DNA of 64,000 bases from the NCBI GenBank assembly GCA_017051695.1, contig JAFIDK010000001.1, positions 868,001-932,000 of the forward strand. Reading direction: 5' to 3'. This stretch comes from Algoriphagus aestuarii (lineage in GTDB: Bacteria; Bacteroidota; Bacteroidia; Cytophagales; Cyclobacteriaceae). The translations under genes and the position numbers were made by a program. The notes under the pieces are model-generated. The model searched no databases and was not told the origin of the DNA. It worked only from the letters and a program-made list of their open reading frames with translations. Below are positions 45,182-54,323 of this stretch, piece by piece (the first letter of the stretch is position 1; each line of letters starts with the position of its first letter).

Positions 45182-45946
45182 ATGAAAATTATCTCCTACA
45201 ATGTAAACGGAATCAGGGCAGCTATGAACAAAGGATTCGTCCAGTGGTTAGAGCAGGAAAACCCAGAAATAATTGGTTTACAGGAGGTTAAAGCCTTAGA
45301 AAATCAAATTGACACTACTATTTTTAAAGATTTAGGATATGAAGTATATTGGTATCCAGCGGTTAAAAAAGGTTATAGTGGGGTTGCCATCTTGAGTAAG
45401 ATTACTCCCAAATTCATACACCATGGGATGGGTTTAAACAAGTATGACGACGAAGGAAGATTACTCGAGTTGGAGTTTGAAGATTTCTCTTTTATTTCTG
45501 CCTATTTTCCATCTGGTACTACCGGCGATATCCGTCAAAGTTTCAAATATGAATTCCTAGATGATATCTACGGGTATATGCAGGATTTAAGAAAATCCAA
45601 GCCAAATATTATTTTAAGTGGTGACTATAATATTTGCCATAAAGCCATAGACATTCACAATCCAATTTCCAATAAAAACAGCTCTGGTTTCTTACCGGAA
45701 GAAAGAGCCTGGATGGATAAATTTACTGAGTCGGGATTCACAGACTCCTTTAGGCATTTCAATACTGATCCTCATAATTACACATGGTGGAGCTATCGGG
45801 CCAATGCAAGAGCCAAAAACCTGGGTTGGAGAATTGATTACCACATGGCCACAAATGAAATGCAGAATAGACTTAAAAACGCAGTAATTTTGCCAAATGT
45901 CCACCATTCGGACCATTGTCCCATATCATTAGAAATCGCTGATTAA
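45182..45946 (+). CDS. xth: Exodeoxyribonuclease III
   Basis: The 254-residue enzyme has the AP-endonuclease motifs: NVNGIRAA (about 7-14), GLQEVKA, SGDYNICH (about 145-152) and HHSDHCPI at the end. It excises AP sites and degrades DNA from 3' ends in base excision repair. Length and motifs are typical. Confidence 0.96.
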   Translation: MKIISYNVNGIRAAMNKGFVQWLEQENPEIIGLQEVKALENQIDTTIFKDLGYEVYWYPAVKKGYSGVAILSKITPKFIHHGMGLNKYDDEGRLLELEFEDFSFISAYFPSGTTGDIRQSFKYEFLDDIYGYMQDLRKSKPNIILSGDYNICHKAIDIHNPISNKNSSGFLPEERAWMDKFTESGFTDSFRHFNTDPHNYTWWSYRANARAKNLGWRIDYHMATNEMQNRLKNAVILPNVHHSDHCPISLEIAD

Positions 45947-45976
45947 TTTAAAACCTGATTATTCAATAAATAGCAG

Positions 45977-46378
45977 ATGAAATCAATAAAAATTTCCATA
46001 CCCTCACTCATTGAAAACATAAAGATTATCGAAAGCTTTATCGATAATGCGAGGGAAAATTTTGAAATCAATGATGATATCTATGGAAATATCATGATTT
46101 CAGTTACAGAATGTATCAGTAATGCCATAATTCATGGAAACCAACATGACAAAAACAAATTGGTGCATTTAGAGCTATTTATGGAAGATCAGCTTTTAAG
46201 GTTTGTAATTTCTGATGAAGGACCTGGATTTGATTACAATGAATTAAAAGATCCCACAGAGCCTGAAAATATAGAAAAAACAGGAGGTAGAGGAATATTC
46301 CTTATCAAACACCTTTCTGATGAAGTGAAATTTGAAGAGGAGGGAAGAAAGACGATCCTGTCTTTTTATATGAATTAA
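45977..46378 (+). CDS. RsbW-like anti-sigma factor kinase
   Basis: This 133-residue single-domain ATPase has the N box TECISNAIIHGN (about 49-60), the G1 box SDEGPGFDY and the G2 box TGGRGIFLIKHLSD (about 105-118). These match serine-kinase anti-sigma factors of the RsbW/SpoIIAB type. No sigma factor or anti-anti-sigma gene is adjacent. It precedes ybeY by 3 bp. Confidence 0.9.
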   Translation: MKSIKISIPSLIENIKIIESFIDNARENFEINDDIYGNIMISVTECISNAIIHGNQHDKNKLVHLELFMEDQLLRFVISDEGPGFDYNELKDPTEPENIEKTGGRGIFLIKHLSDEVKFEEEGRKTILSFYMN

Positions 46379-46381
46379 GTT

Positions 46382-46807
46382 ATGGCAATCAATTTCTTTC
46401 AAGAAGAAACCTCGTTTCAATTATCAAAAAAACTTCTCCGCAAAAAATGGTTAAGAGCTATTGCAAAGGAGGAAGGTTTTAAAATTCAGGATTTAAATTA
46501 CATCTTTTGCTCAGATGAATATTTATTCAAGATAAATGTAGAATACTTAAATCATCAAACTTATACAGATATCATCACATTTGATAATTCTGAATCTGAT
46601 AAAGAAATCGAAGGAGACATCTTTATCAGTATCGACCGGGTTAAGGAAAATTCAGATAAACATCAAGCATCCATTGAAGATGAATTAAGCAGAGTCATTA
46701 GTCATGGCTTATTTCATTTAATAGGGTATAAGGACAAGAAAAAGGAAGAAGCTGAAAAGATGCGAAACAAAGAAGAGTTCGCAATTAATTTATTTAAAAA
46801 TCTATAA
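46382..46807 (+). CDS. ybeY: Endoribonuclease YbeY
   Basis: The 141-residue protein has the YbeY metal motif in ISHGLFHLIGYKDKKKEEAEKM. The first two His ligands are present (HGxxH); the third, normally His in GYDH, is Asp here (YKD). Other Bacteroidota share this, so activity is not ruled out. YbeY helps mature 16S rRNA ends and aids ribosome quality control. It ends one base before the first parS-like site. Confidence 0.9.
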   Translation: MAINFFQEETSFQLSKKLLRKKWLRAIAKEEGFKIQDLNYIFCSDEYLFKINVEYLNHQTYTDIITFDNSESDKEIEGDIFISIDRVKENSDKHQASIEDELSRVISHGLFHLIGYKDKKKEEAEKMRNKEEFAINLFKNL

Positions 46808-46823
46808 TGTTCCACGTGAAACA
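46808..46823. other. parS-like centromere site 1
   Basis: TGTTCCACGTGAAACA differs from the Bacillus parS palindrome TGTTTCACGTGAAACA at one base and fits the known consensus TGTTNCACGTGAAACA. It starts the base after the ybeY stop. A second identical copy lies 44 bp on. ParB would load here to spread on DNA and guide origin segregation; parAB genes are not in the window. Confidence 0.8.
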
Positions 46824-46851
46824 GTTAATCAGATTGTGAAAACAATTTTAG

Positions 46852-46867
46852 TGTTCCACGTGAAACA
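46852..46867. other. parS-like centromere site 2
   Basis: This copy is identical to site 1 over 16 bases plus the following GT. It lies 17 bp before the mnmG start codon. Paired parS sites in the origin region are a common arrangement in bacteria. Confidence 0.8.
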
Positions 46868-46884
46868 GTAAACAACTATTGGTC

Positions 46885-48750
46885 ATGTTTCCAAAATATG
46901 ATGTCATTGTAGTAGGCGCAGGTCATGCAGGATGCGAGGCAGCACATGCCGCTGCAAAAATGGGTTCGAAGGTACTTTTATGTACTATGAATATGAATAC
47001 CATTGCGCAAATGTCCTGCAATCCAGCAATGGGAGGTGTAGCAAAAGGACAAATTGTTCGAGAAATAGATGCATTAGGGGGAATGTCAGGGATAATATCT
47101 GATAAATCCATGATTCAGTTCAGAATGCTCAATCGATCAAAAGGCCCTGCAATGTGGTCTCCAAGATCACAAAATGATCGAATGAAATTCGCTGAAGAAT
47201 GGCGATTAGCATTAGAACAAACTCCAAATGTCGACTTTTGGCAAGAAATGATCACCGGTGTGTTGGTTAAAGACGGAAGAATTACTGGAGTAAAAACCGG
47301 AATCGGAATAGAAATCCAATCAAAAAGCGTCATTTTGACCAACGGAACTTTCTTAAATGGCTTAATCCATATTGGAGAAAAACAGTTTGGAGGAGGAAGA
47401 ACTGGGGAATCTGCAGCAAAAGGTATTACTGAACAATTGGTTTCTTTGGGCTTCGAAGCAGGAAGAATGAAAACAGGAACTCCACCAAGAGTAGACGGTA
47501 GAAGTTTGGATTATTCTAAAATGGAAGTCCAATATGGAGACGATAACCCGGAAAAATTCAGCTATTCCGATGAAACAAGCCCGATAAAAGAACAACGAAC
47601 CTGCTGGATAACATACACCAACAAAGATGTTCATAGCACATTAGAAGAAGGATTTGATAGATCTCCGATGTTTAACGGCAGGATTCAAGGACTTGGACCA
47701 CGTTATTGCCCTTCTATTGAAGATAAAATAAATCGCTTTGCAGAAAGAGACAGACATCAAATTTTTGTCGAACCAGAGGGATGGAATACAGTTGAAATCT
47801 ATGTAAATGGTTTCTCGACTTCATTACCAGAAGACGTTCAATATAAAGCAATAAGAAAAATAGCCGGCTTTGAAAATGCCAAAATGTTTAGACCTGGTTA
47901 TGCTATTGAATACGATTTCTTCCCCCCAACTCAATTAAAGCTCACATTAGAAACCCAGTTAGTAGAGAATTTGTACTTCGCTGGCCAAATAAACGGTACT
48001 ACAGGTTACGAGGAAGCTGCTTCCCAAGGATTAATAGCAGGTATAAACGCCAGCTTAAAAGTACAGGAAAAAGATCCTTTCTTACTGAAAAGATCAGATG
48101 CTTACATTGGGGTTTTAATTGATGATTTGATAAACAAAGGCACAGAAGAGCCCTATAGAATGTTTACCTCAAGGGCTGAGTTTAGACTCTTGCTAAGACA
48201 AGACAATGCAGACCTTCGCTTAACCCAACTAGGATATGACATCAATTTAGCCAGTCAGGAACGATTGGATAAAATGCTCCACAAAAAGAAAGAAACTGCC
48301 AGATTAATCAATGATCTCAAACAGAAAAAACTGAGCCCAGAACAGATCAATAAAGGATTGGAAACTATCGGTACAGCAGAAATCAGAGAAAAAATAGCAG
48401 TCGAAAAACTTCTTAAAAGACCACAAATTGGTCTAAATGATATTATGATCCTTGATGAAGAAATGGATCAATTCTTGTCAGGTTTTGAGCCAGAAGTAAG
48501 AGAGCAAGCTGAAGTTCAAATCAAATATGATAGCTACATTGAAAAAGAACAGCAGATGGTAGAAAAATTGAGCAATATGGAAAACTATAAAATTCCATTG
48601 AAATTCGACTATTTAAACATACCTGCACTATCCAATGAAGGCAAACAAAAGCTTAACAAAATCAAACCGGAAACGTTAGGACAGGCTTCAAGAATCAGTG
48701 GTGTTTCACCTGCTGATTTATCGATTCTTACAGTTTATTTAGGAAGATAA
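46885..48750 (+). CDS. mnmG: tRNA uridine-5-carboxymethylaminomethyl modification enzyme MnmG (GidA)
   Basis: From the ATG at 46885 (621 residues) the start is MFPKYDVIVVGAGHAGCEAAHAA with the FAD motif GAGHAG (about 11-16). Further signatures are NPAMGGVAKGQIVREIDALGG, GRTGESAAKGI and the C-terminal GVSPADLSILTVYL. MnmG works with MnmE to modify wobble uridines in tRNAs. In many bacteria mnmG lies beside oriC and parS sites, as here. Confidence 0.96.
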   Translation: MFPKYDVIVVGAGHAGCEAAHAAAKMGSKVLLCTMNMNTIAQMSCNPAMGGVAKGQIVREIDALGGMSGIISDKSMIQFRMLNRSKGPAMWSPRSQNDRMKFAEEWRLALEQTPNVDFWQEMITGVLVKDGRITGVKTGIGIEIQSKSVILTNGTFLNGLIHIGEKQFGGGRTGESAAKGITEQLVSLGFEAGRMKTGTPPRVDGRSLDYSKMEVQYGDDNPEKFSYSDETSPIKEQRTCWITYTNKDVHSTLEEGFDRSPMFNGRIQGLGPRYCPSIEDKINRFAERDRHQIFVEPEGWNTVEIYVNGFSTSLPEDVQYKAIRKIAGFENAKMFRPGYAIEYDFFPPTQLKLTLETQLVENLYFAGQINGTTGYEEAASQGLIAGINASLKVQEKDPFLLKRSDAYIGVLIDDLINKGTEEPYRMFTSRAEFRLLLRQDNADLRLTQLGYDINLASQERLDKMLHKKKETARLINDLKQKKLSPEQINKGLETIGTAEIREKIAVEKLLKRPQIGLNDIMILDEEMDQFLSGFEPEVREQAEVQIKYDSYIEKEQQMVEKLSNMENYKIPLKFDYLNIPALSNEGKQKLNKIKPETLGQASRISGVSPADLSILTVYLGR

Positions 48751-48752
48751 TC

Positions 48753-49649
48753 ATGGCCGAAAGACTCAATAAATGCCCACTCTGCAAAAGTGGGCTTTTT
48801 CTTAATTACTCAGAAATAAAAGATCATGCTGTAAGCAAAGAGACATTTATCTTATGTAAATGTCAAAACTGCTCGCTACTCTTCACTAATCCGAGGCCAA
48901 AAGAAGAAAAGATTGGACCTTATTATGATTTTCCTGAATACTACTCTCATGAAAAAAATAATAAGACCATCACTCAATTTGTATATAATAAGGTTAGAGA
49001 TTATGCGGTCATAGAAAAAGTGAAATTAATTTCCGGATTAAAAGAACCTGGAAAAATACTTGATTTTGGCTGTGGCACAGGAGAATTTCTAAATGCTGCT
49101 AAACTATCAGGGTGGAATATTAAAGGGATTGAACCAAGCGAAAAAGCTAGAAATCAAGCAAACCAATTATTGGATGGAAAAGTAAGTGAAAGCATTGAAT
49201 TGATTGATGAAAAGAAAAAGTTTGATATCATCAGTCTTTTCCATGTTTTAGAACATATCCATAGCTTAAGAAAGACCGTAAAAAAAATTATAAAACACTT
49301 AAAATCAGATGGTTACATACTAATAGCTGTTCCAAATCCTGAAAGTCATGATGCAAAAAAATATGGAAACAACTGGGCTGGATGGGATGTACCGAGACAT
49401 CTTTACCATTTCAACCAAACCTCTCTAAGAAATTTTGAGCAATTATTTGATTTAGAGTTAGTTAAGATAAACCCTATGCCTTTTGATAGTTATTATGTTT
49501 CCTTGCTTTCAGAAGCTTATAAAAAACCTAACCAAAACAAGTTATTGAATTATATAAATGCTATCAAATCTGGTTGGGAATCAAATAAATCAGCCAAAAC
49601 ATCCGTGGGACAATATTCAAGTAATCTCTATATTTTCAAAAAGAAGTGA
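48753..49649 (+). CDS. Class I SAM-dependent methyltransferase with zinc-ribbon-like N-terminus
   Basis: This 298-residue protein has a Cys cluster (CPLCKSG and CKCQNCSLLF, within residues 8-42) and then the SAM motif ILDFGCGTGEFLNAAK (about 99-114) and IISLFHVLEHIHSL. The HVLEH pattern is typical of UbiE/type 11 methyltransferases. The substrate is unknown. It starts 2 bp after mnmG, and its stop overlaps the next start. Confidence 0.85.
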   Translation: MAERLNKCPLCKSGLFLNYSEIKDHAVSKETFILCKCQNCSLLFTNPRPKEEKIGPYYDFPEYYSHEKNNKTITQFVYNKVRDYAVIEKVKLISGLKEPGKILDFGCGTGEFLNAAKLSGWNIKGIEPSEKARNQANQLLDGKVSESIELIDEKKKFDIISLFHVLEHIHSLRKTVKKIIKHLKSDGYILIAVPNPESHDAKKYGNNWAGWDVPRHLYHFNQTSLRNFEQLFDLELVKINPMPFDSYYVSLLSEAYKKPNQNKLLNYINAIKSGWESNKSAKTSVGQYSSNLYIFKKK

Positions 49650-51310
49650 AATATACCTTTTACATACTGTGCATTCTGGTAGCATTTTTTCTTTACTCCT
49701 GTGCGAAGCAAAGTACTCCGATGGGAGGACCAAGAGACGAAGATCCTCCTGTGGTTCTTGAAATGTTTCCAAAAGATCAAAGCTTAAACCAAAAACCTGA
49801 AGAAATCTATATCATATTCGATGAGTACATCAAGCTGGATAATCCAAATAAGAATATTATCATCACCCCAAAAGTGAATAAAGATGAACTCGTCATCACT
49901 GGGGTCAAGAACACAGTTAAAATAGAACTAAACCAGGAACTTGAAGATAACACAACCTACGTGTTTAACTTCCAGAAAACAGTTCAGGATCTTGCAGAAT
50001 CCAATCCTACAGAAAACTTAAAATTGGTTTTTTCCACAGGAGAAACAATCGATAGTCTCATCTTCAGGGGTAAAGTAAACAATTACTTTCCTGAACGAGG
50101 TTTCGATTTCGAAAATGTGATAATAGGACTCTATGAATCACTCGACACTACGGATGTGTTTACTGCTCAGCCCTACTATTTAAGCCAAGCTGATTCATCA
50201 GGAAATTTCACAATCAGCAATATCAAAGCCGGTGAATACCGTGCTTATGCCTGGAATGATGCTAACAATACACTTAAAGCAGAATTTAAGAGTGAATCCT
50301 ATGATTTTATCTTAGACACTTTATCCATTAACCAAAACCTTACAGGAGCAACTTTCAATCTTTCAAAAGGCGATCAAACACCGATCAAACTCACCAGATC
50401 ATCACCATCAGGCAGTAATTTCGACATAGTTGTCAATAAGGATCCGATCGAAATCAAGTTAGAAAATGAAGAAATCGGTAAAAACATATTTTATAACTAT
50501 ACCGATAAGAAAGTAAGATTATATTCTAAATCAACTATCCCAGATAGTTTAAAAATAGACGTAAAACTACAGGACTCTTTAGGATTCAAGGTGGATACGG
50601 CCATTTACGCAAAGTTCCAGGAATCTGAAAGACGCGCTGAAAAATTGACTTTAAGCGCTAATTCAGGTAAAAGCTTTTACCAGGATTTAATGATTGAACT
50701 GAGCTTTAATAAGCCTATTGATGAAATAAATTACGATTCTTTGTACATCTCTTATGATTCTGCATCAGTTATACCCATTCAAGCTTCCATGCTCTTTATG
50801 GAGGATTCTTCTAAAAGAGACAAACTGAAAATAAAATTAACAATCCCGGATTCTCTTTCCACAGAGATATATACTATCAAAGCTGCAGACTCAACTTTCA
50901 AGGACATAGAGGGACAGTTCAATGAAGCAGTCCTATCCGCTAACTATCGGAAACTAAAGCGTGAGACCTTAGCAGATGGGCTATCAGGGCAAATTAATAA
51001 TGCTGTGGCACCATTCATCATCCAACTCATTGATTCAAAATCCCAAATAGCAAAAGAAATCTACATAGAAGAGGGAAATCAATTCAGTTTTACTCTTATT
51101 GACCCAGCAGCTTATAAAATAAGGGTGATAGAAGATCTCAACGGAAATCATCGATGGGATCCTTCCAACTATCCGGAGAAAAGGTATGCCGAAAGAGTAT
51201 TTTACTTTTATGACCAAGAAATCCAATCTCAGGATATTGTCTTGAAAGCCGGCTGGACAGTGGACGGATTGATTATTACAGCTCCAGAAAAAACAGGTAT
51301 AAACCAGTAA
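49646..51310 (+). CDS. Ig-like domain lipoprotein (Big_5-like)
   Basis: This 554-residue lipoprotein (GTG start at 49646 overlapping the methyltransferase stop; Cys near 19 in LYSC) begins with GGPRDEDPPVVLEMFPKDQSLNQKPEEIYIIFDEYIKLDNP, the Bacteroidota form of a bacterial Ig-like domain. Many beta strands follow, then a C-terminal YKIRVIEDLNGNHRWDPSNYPEKRYAERVFYF segment seen in this group. The function is unknown. A hand count of sample lines here gives more C than G on the plus strand, unlike the plus genes further right. Its stop opens the candidate origin. Confidence 0.8.
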   Translation: MKYTFYILCILVAFFLYSCAKQSTPMGGPRDEDPPVVLEMFPKDQSLNQKPEEIYIIFDEYIKLDNPNKNIIITPKVNKDELVITGVKNTVKIELNQELEDNTTYVFNFQKTVQDLAESNPTENLKLVFSTGETIDSLIFRGKVNNYFPERGFDFENVIIGLYESLDTTDVFTAQPYYLSQADSSGNFTISNIKAGEYRAYAWNDANNTLKAEFKSESYDFILDTLSINQNLTGATFNLSKGDQTPIKLTRSSPSGSNFDIVVNKDPIEIKLENEEIGKNIFYNYTDKKVRLYSKSTIPDSLKIDVKLQDSLGFKVDTAIYAKFQESERRAEKLTLSANSGKSFYQDLMIELSFNKPIDEINYDSLYISYDSASVIPIQASMLFMEDSSKRDKLKIKLTIPDSLSTEIYTIKAADSTFKDIEGQFNEAVLSANYRKLKRETLADGLSGQINNAVAPFIIQLIDSKSQIAKEIYIEEGNQFSFTLIDPAAYKIRVIEDLNGNHRWDPSNYPEKRYAERVFYFYDQEIQSQDIVLKAGWTVDGLIITAPEKTGINQ

Positions 51311-51777
51311 AAGGATCTGTTGATAAGTGGGGATATCCTGTGGAAAATTGTCGATAAAATCAGGAAAAAAAAGGGTTTATCCCCATTCCAACTTTGTGAA
51401 AAACCCGATGTACCCGAGCTTGGGGATAAGTGCTAATCTGTCCACATCACACGATCAAGTAATCCACATCGTATTTACCCACGCTCAATAAACATTGAAA
51501 AACCCCGAATTAGTGGATAAAAACACATACATCAGATCTTCAATAACTTGTATGTGGAAAAACATGGTATAACTCTATGGATAAACTTAGAATACCAAAC
51601 AGCAAAAAGTGGAGAACTTTAATTAACCAGCTTTTCCACAAATCCACATCCCTAATAACTGTAATAGTTTTTTTATTTAAATAATATATAATAACTATTA
51701 GCAGGTGGACAATGTGGATAGGTTGAAGAATCCCCCATTTTTTGTTTAACTTATTTCTGGAAAACAAAATTCAGAAA
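51311..51777. other. Candidate chromosomal replication origin (oriC)
   Basis: This gene-free 467-bp gap is AT-rich and holds at least ten nine-base sites with one mismatch to the DnaA box TTATCCACA in either direction: starts at about 51318, 51339, 51377, 51421, 51460, 51512, 51553, 51576, 51632 and 51713. TTATCCCCA (51377-51385) and TGGGGATAA (51421-51429) are inverted partners. An AT tract (about 51667-51700, TTTTTTTATTTAAATAATAT) would serve as the unwinding element. mnmG and two parS-like sites lie 3-5 kb to the left. No perfect box was seen, and dnaA is not adjacent, which is common in this phylum. Confidence 0.65.
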
Positions 51778-53526
51778 ATGACCCTGGACAGACTATTTGA
51801 TCTTATACCTTTTCAAATCAGCCAATACAATAAAGAAGTCTCACTAGCCTTTAAAGAAAATGATTCCTGGCAAAGTTATTCTTCAAGAGATCTCAAAGAC
51901 ATTACTGAAAATCTGAGTTTAGCATTTTTGAATTCGGGAATTTCCAAAGGAGATAAAGTAGCCATCATTTCAAACAATAGACCTGAATGGAATTTTGTCG
52001 ATTTGGCTCTACAGCAAATTGGAGCTATATCTGTTCCAATGTATCCAACAATTACTACGGAAGATTATCGATACATTTTTGAGCATGCAGAGGTCAAAAT
52101 GGTTTTTGTCGGAGATGCAGAAATACTGGAAAAAGCGAAAGCAGCGAATGCCCAATTAAGGATCTATAGTTTCGATCAAATCGAAGGAGTCACACATTGG
52201 AAGGATTTTATGAAGTCCGGGGAGAATGCTGACTTACAGATTCTGGAGGATTCTAAATCTTCTGTTCAATCGGACGATTTATTTACTATTATTTATACCT
52301 CAGGGACCACTGGCAGGCCAAAAGGAGTCATGCTTTCTCATAAAAATGTTCTCAGTAATTTGATCGCAGTTTCTGAAATTTTCACACTGGAAAGAGGAAA
52401 AGCTCGTGTACTCAGCTTTTTACCTCTTTGCCATATTTTTGAAAGAACTGCTTCTTTTTGTTTTCTCTACATGGGTATATCTATTTATTATGCAGAAAGC
52501 CTGGAGAAAATCGGAGACAATTTAAGGGAAATCAAACCTCAAGGATTTAACACAGTACCCAGACTTTTGGAGAAAATATATGACAAAATAGTCTCCAAAG
52601 GCTATGAATTAAATGGTATCAAAAAATCCATTTTCTTTTGGGCATTGAATTTAGCCCATGAATATGAACCTTCAGAAGATCAAGGTTCTTGGTATAATTG
52701 GCAACTAAAAATGGCTAATAAATTGGTTTTCAGTAAATGGAGAGAAGCTTTGGGTGGAGAGGTTATTCAGATAAATTCAGGAGCTTCGGCACTGCAGCCT
52801 AGGTTAGCGAGAGTTTTCTGGGCTGCAGGTATAAAGGTCTGCGAAGGATATGGTCTTACAGAAACTTCTCCTGTGATTTCGGGATCCATTTGTAAGCACG
52901 AGGAAATCCGAATCGGATATGTTGGGAAATTAGTAAAAGATGTAGAAGTAAAGATTGCTCCAGACGGCGAGATTCTGGTAAAAGGACCCAATGTCATGCA
53001 AGGGTACTACAAGCAAGCAGATATGACGTCAGAGGTGCTTAAAAACGGCTGGTTTCATACAGGAGATATCGGTCAGATGGATGGAGAGTACCTCAAAATC
53101 ACAGATCGTAAAAAAGAAATGTTCAAAACATCCGGAGGAAAATATGTGGCACCCCAGGTGATAGAAAATAAAATCAAAGAATCCACCCTGATAGATCAGA
53201 TCATGGTAGTTGGCGAAAATAGAAATTACCCAGTGGCCTTAATTATTCCATCAGAGGATGGCCTGAAAGAATATTGCAGGCATAAAGGTTTTCCATTTAC
53301 CAAAATGTCAGAAATGTTACAGAAGCCGGAAGTCATTGCCAAATATGAAAGAGTCATGGAGGATATGAACAAATACTTCGCAAAATGGGAAACTATCAAA
53401 AGATTCAAATTATTGCCAGATCCATGGGGAATTGAATCCGGGGAATTGACGCCAACTATGAAATTGAAAAGGAAATTCATTCTCTCGAAGTATGAGAAAG
53501 AAATAGAGGCCATTTATAATTCTTAA
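51778..53526 (+). CDS. Long-chain acyl-CoA synthetase (AMP-forming)
   Basis: From the ATG at 51778 (582 residues) the adenylate-forming motifs are IIYTSGTTGRPKGVMLSHKN (about 173-192), EGYGLTETSPV and NGWFHTGDIGQMDGEYLKITDRKKEMFKTSGGKYV. It activates fatty acids with CoA and ATP. It is a FadD-type protein of the kind placed next to beta-oxidation genes. The MarR gene and the fad operon follow. An in-frame TTG 36 bp earlier is less likely as start. Confidence 0.94.
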   Translation: MTLDRLFDLIPFQISQYNKEVSLAFKENDSWQSYSSRDLKDITENLSLAFLNSGISKGDKVAIISNNRPEWNFVDLALQQIGAISVPMYPTITTEDYRYIFEHAEVKMVFVGDAEILEKAKAANAQLRIYSFDQIEGVTHWKDFMKSGENADLQILEDSKSSVQSDDLFTIIYTSGTTGRPKGVMLSHKNVLSNLIAVSEIFTLERGKARVLSFLPLCHIFERTASFCFLYMGISIYYAESLEKIGDNLREIKPQGFNTVPRLLEKIYDKIVSKGYELNGIKKSIFFWALNLAHEYEPSEDQGSWYNWQLKMANKLVFSKWREALGGEVIQINSGASALQPRLARVFWAAGIKVCEGYGLTETSPVISGSICKHEEIRIGYVGKLVKDVEVKIAPDGEILVKGPNVMQGYYKQADMTSEVLKNGWFHTGDIGQMDGEYLKITDRKKEMFKTSGGKYVAPQVIENKIKESTLIDQIMVVGENRNYPVALIIPSEDGLKEYCRHKGFPFTKMSEMLQKPEVIAKYERVMEDMNKYFAKWETIKRFKLLPDPWGIESGELTPTMKLKRKFILSKYEKEIEAIYNS

Positions 53527-53714
53527 AGTGAATTGATCCAGATCAAAAACATCAGCTTTCGAGTTGACCAAACTACTTTTTGATTTTGTTGTATTTCCCA
53601 AACATGATTTGGATTTGAAATCAAATATTAATTTTAATTCTGAAAATCATTAATATTAGTCAATAATCAGTTTTTTATTATTGAATTATTAAATTTTACA
53701 GTTTAATATTTGTG

Positions 53715-53724
53715 ATGCATGCAT
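53715..53724. promoter_or_regulatory. MarR operator candidate, distal copy
   Basis: ATGCATGCAT is a perfect 10-bp palindrome within GATGCATGCATAAC. It lies 31 bp, three helical turns, from the centre of the proximal copy. Confidence 0.7.
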
Positions 53725-53743
53725 AACTTTTTTTGCAGACTTA

Positions 53744-53757
53744 GTATGCATGCATAC
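53744..53757. promoter_or_regulatory. MarR operator candidate, proximal copy
   Basis: GTATGCATGCATAC is a perfect 14-bp palindrome 29 bp before the MarR start at 53787. It contains the same ATGCATGCAT core as the distal copy. Two dimers would bind the same face of the helix, a usual design for MarR autoregulation. Confidence 0.8.
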
Positions 53758-53786
53758 ATAATTTTCGCTACATTAGAACTCCACAG

Positions 53787-54278
53787 ATGATGGAAAAACT
53801 TGAAAGTATGAAGCGAGAAGAAACAGTTGATTACCATATAAAAAGTGCCTGGCATGCGATTTCCAGAATGTACAATCAACAGGCCGCGGGAGAAGGTTTC
53901 ACTACTGCTATAGGGTTTGTCCTAATTAACATCAATTCCAAGGAAGGTACCCCTGCTACGAAGATTGCGCCTATGATGGGATTGGAGACGAGAAGTCTTA
54001 CCCGAATGTTGAAAAACATGGAGGAAAAAGGACTCATTTTCAAGAAACCTGATTTAGTAGACAAAAGATCCGTAAGAATATTTTTGACAGAAGAAGGAAA
54101 ACGCAAAAAAGAGATTTCAGTCAATACTATTCGTGAGTTTAATGAACAAATAAGAGAAATAGTCACTGAATCTGAACTTCAGAATTTCTTTAAAGTTTTT
54201 GAAAAGATACAGTTGGTCATCGACCAGGTTCAATCCGAAGGATCGGATGAAATAAACAAAATCATATTTGAATTATAA
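53787..54278 (+). CDS. MarR family regulator of the fatty acid operon
   Basis: This 163-residue protein has a winged helix (about 60-110: GTPATKIAPMMGLETRSLTRMLKNMEEKGLIFKKPDLVDKRSVRIFLTEEGK). No redox cysteine is evident in the sensor region; ligands such as acyl-CoA are plausible by context. It lies between the acyl-CoA synthetase and the beta-oxidation genes and has two palindromes in its promoter, so self-control and control of the fad genes 45 bp downstream are likely. Confidence 0.9.
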   Translation: MMEKLESMKREETVDYHIKSAWHAISRMYNQQAAGEGFTTAIGFVLININSKEGTPATKIAPMMGLETRSLTRMLKNMEEKGLIFKKPDLVDKRSVRIFLTEEGKRKKEISVNTIREFNEQIREIVTESELQNFFKVFEKIQLVIDQVQSEGSDEINKIIFEL

Positions 54279-54323
54279 ACCAATTATTGGCGAAAGCCTG
54301 ATAACTACCGAAAACCCAAAAAA

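Noticed and set aside
51742-51777. A TTG start extending the acyl-CoA synthetase
   Set aside because: The extra 12 residues (FNLFLENKIQK) do not belong to the family start, while the ATG at 51778 does.
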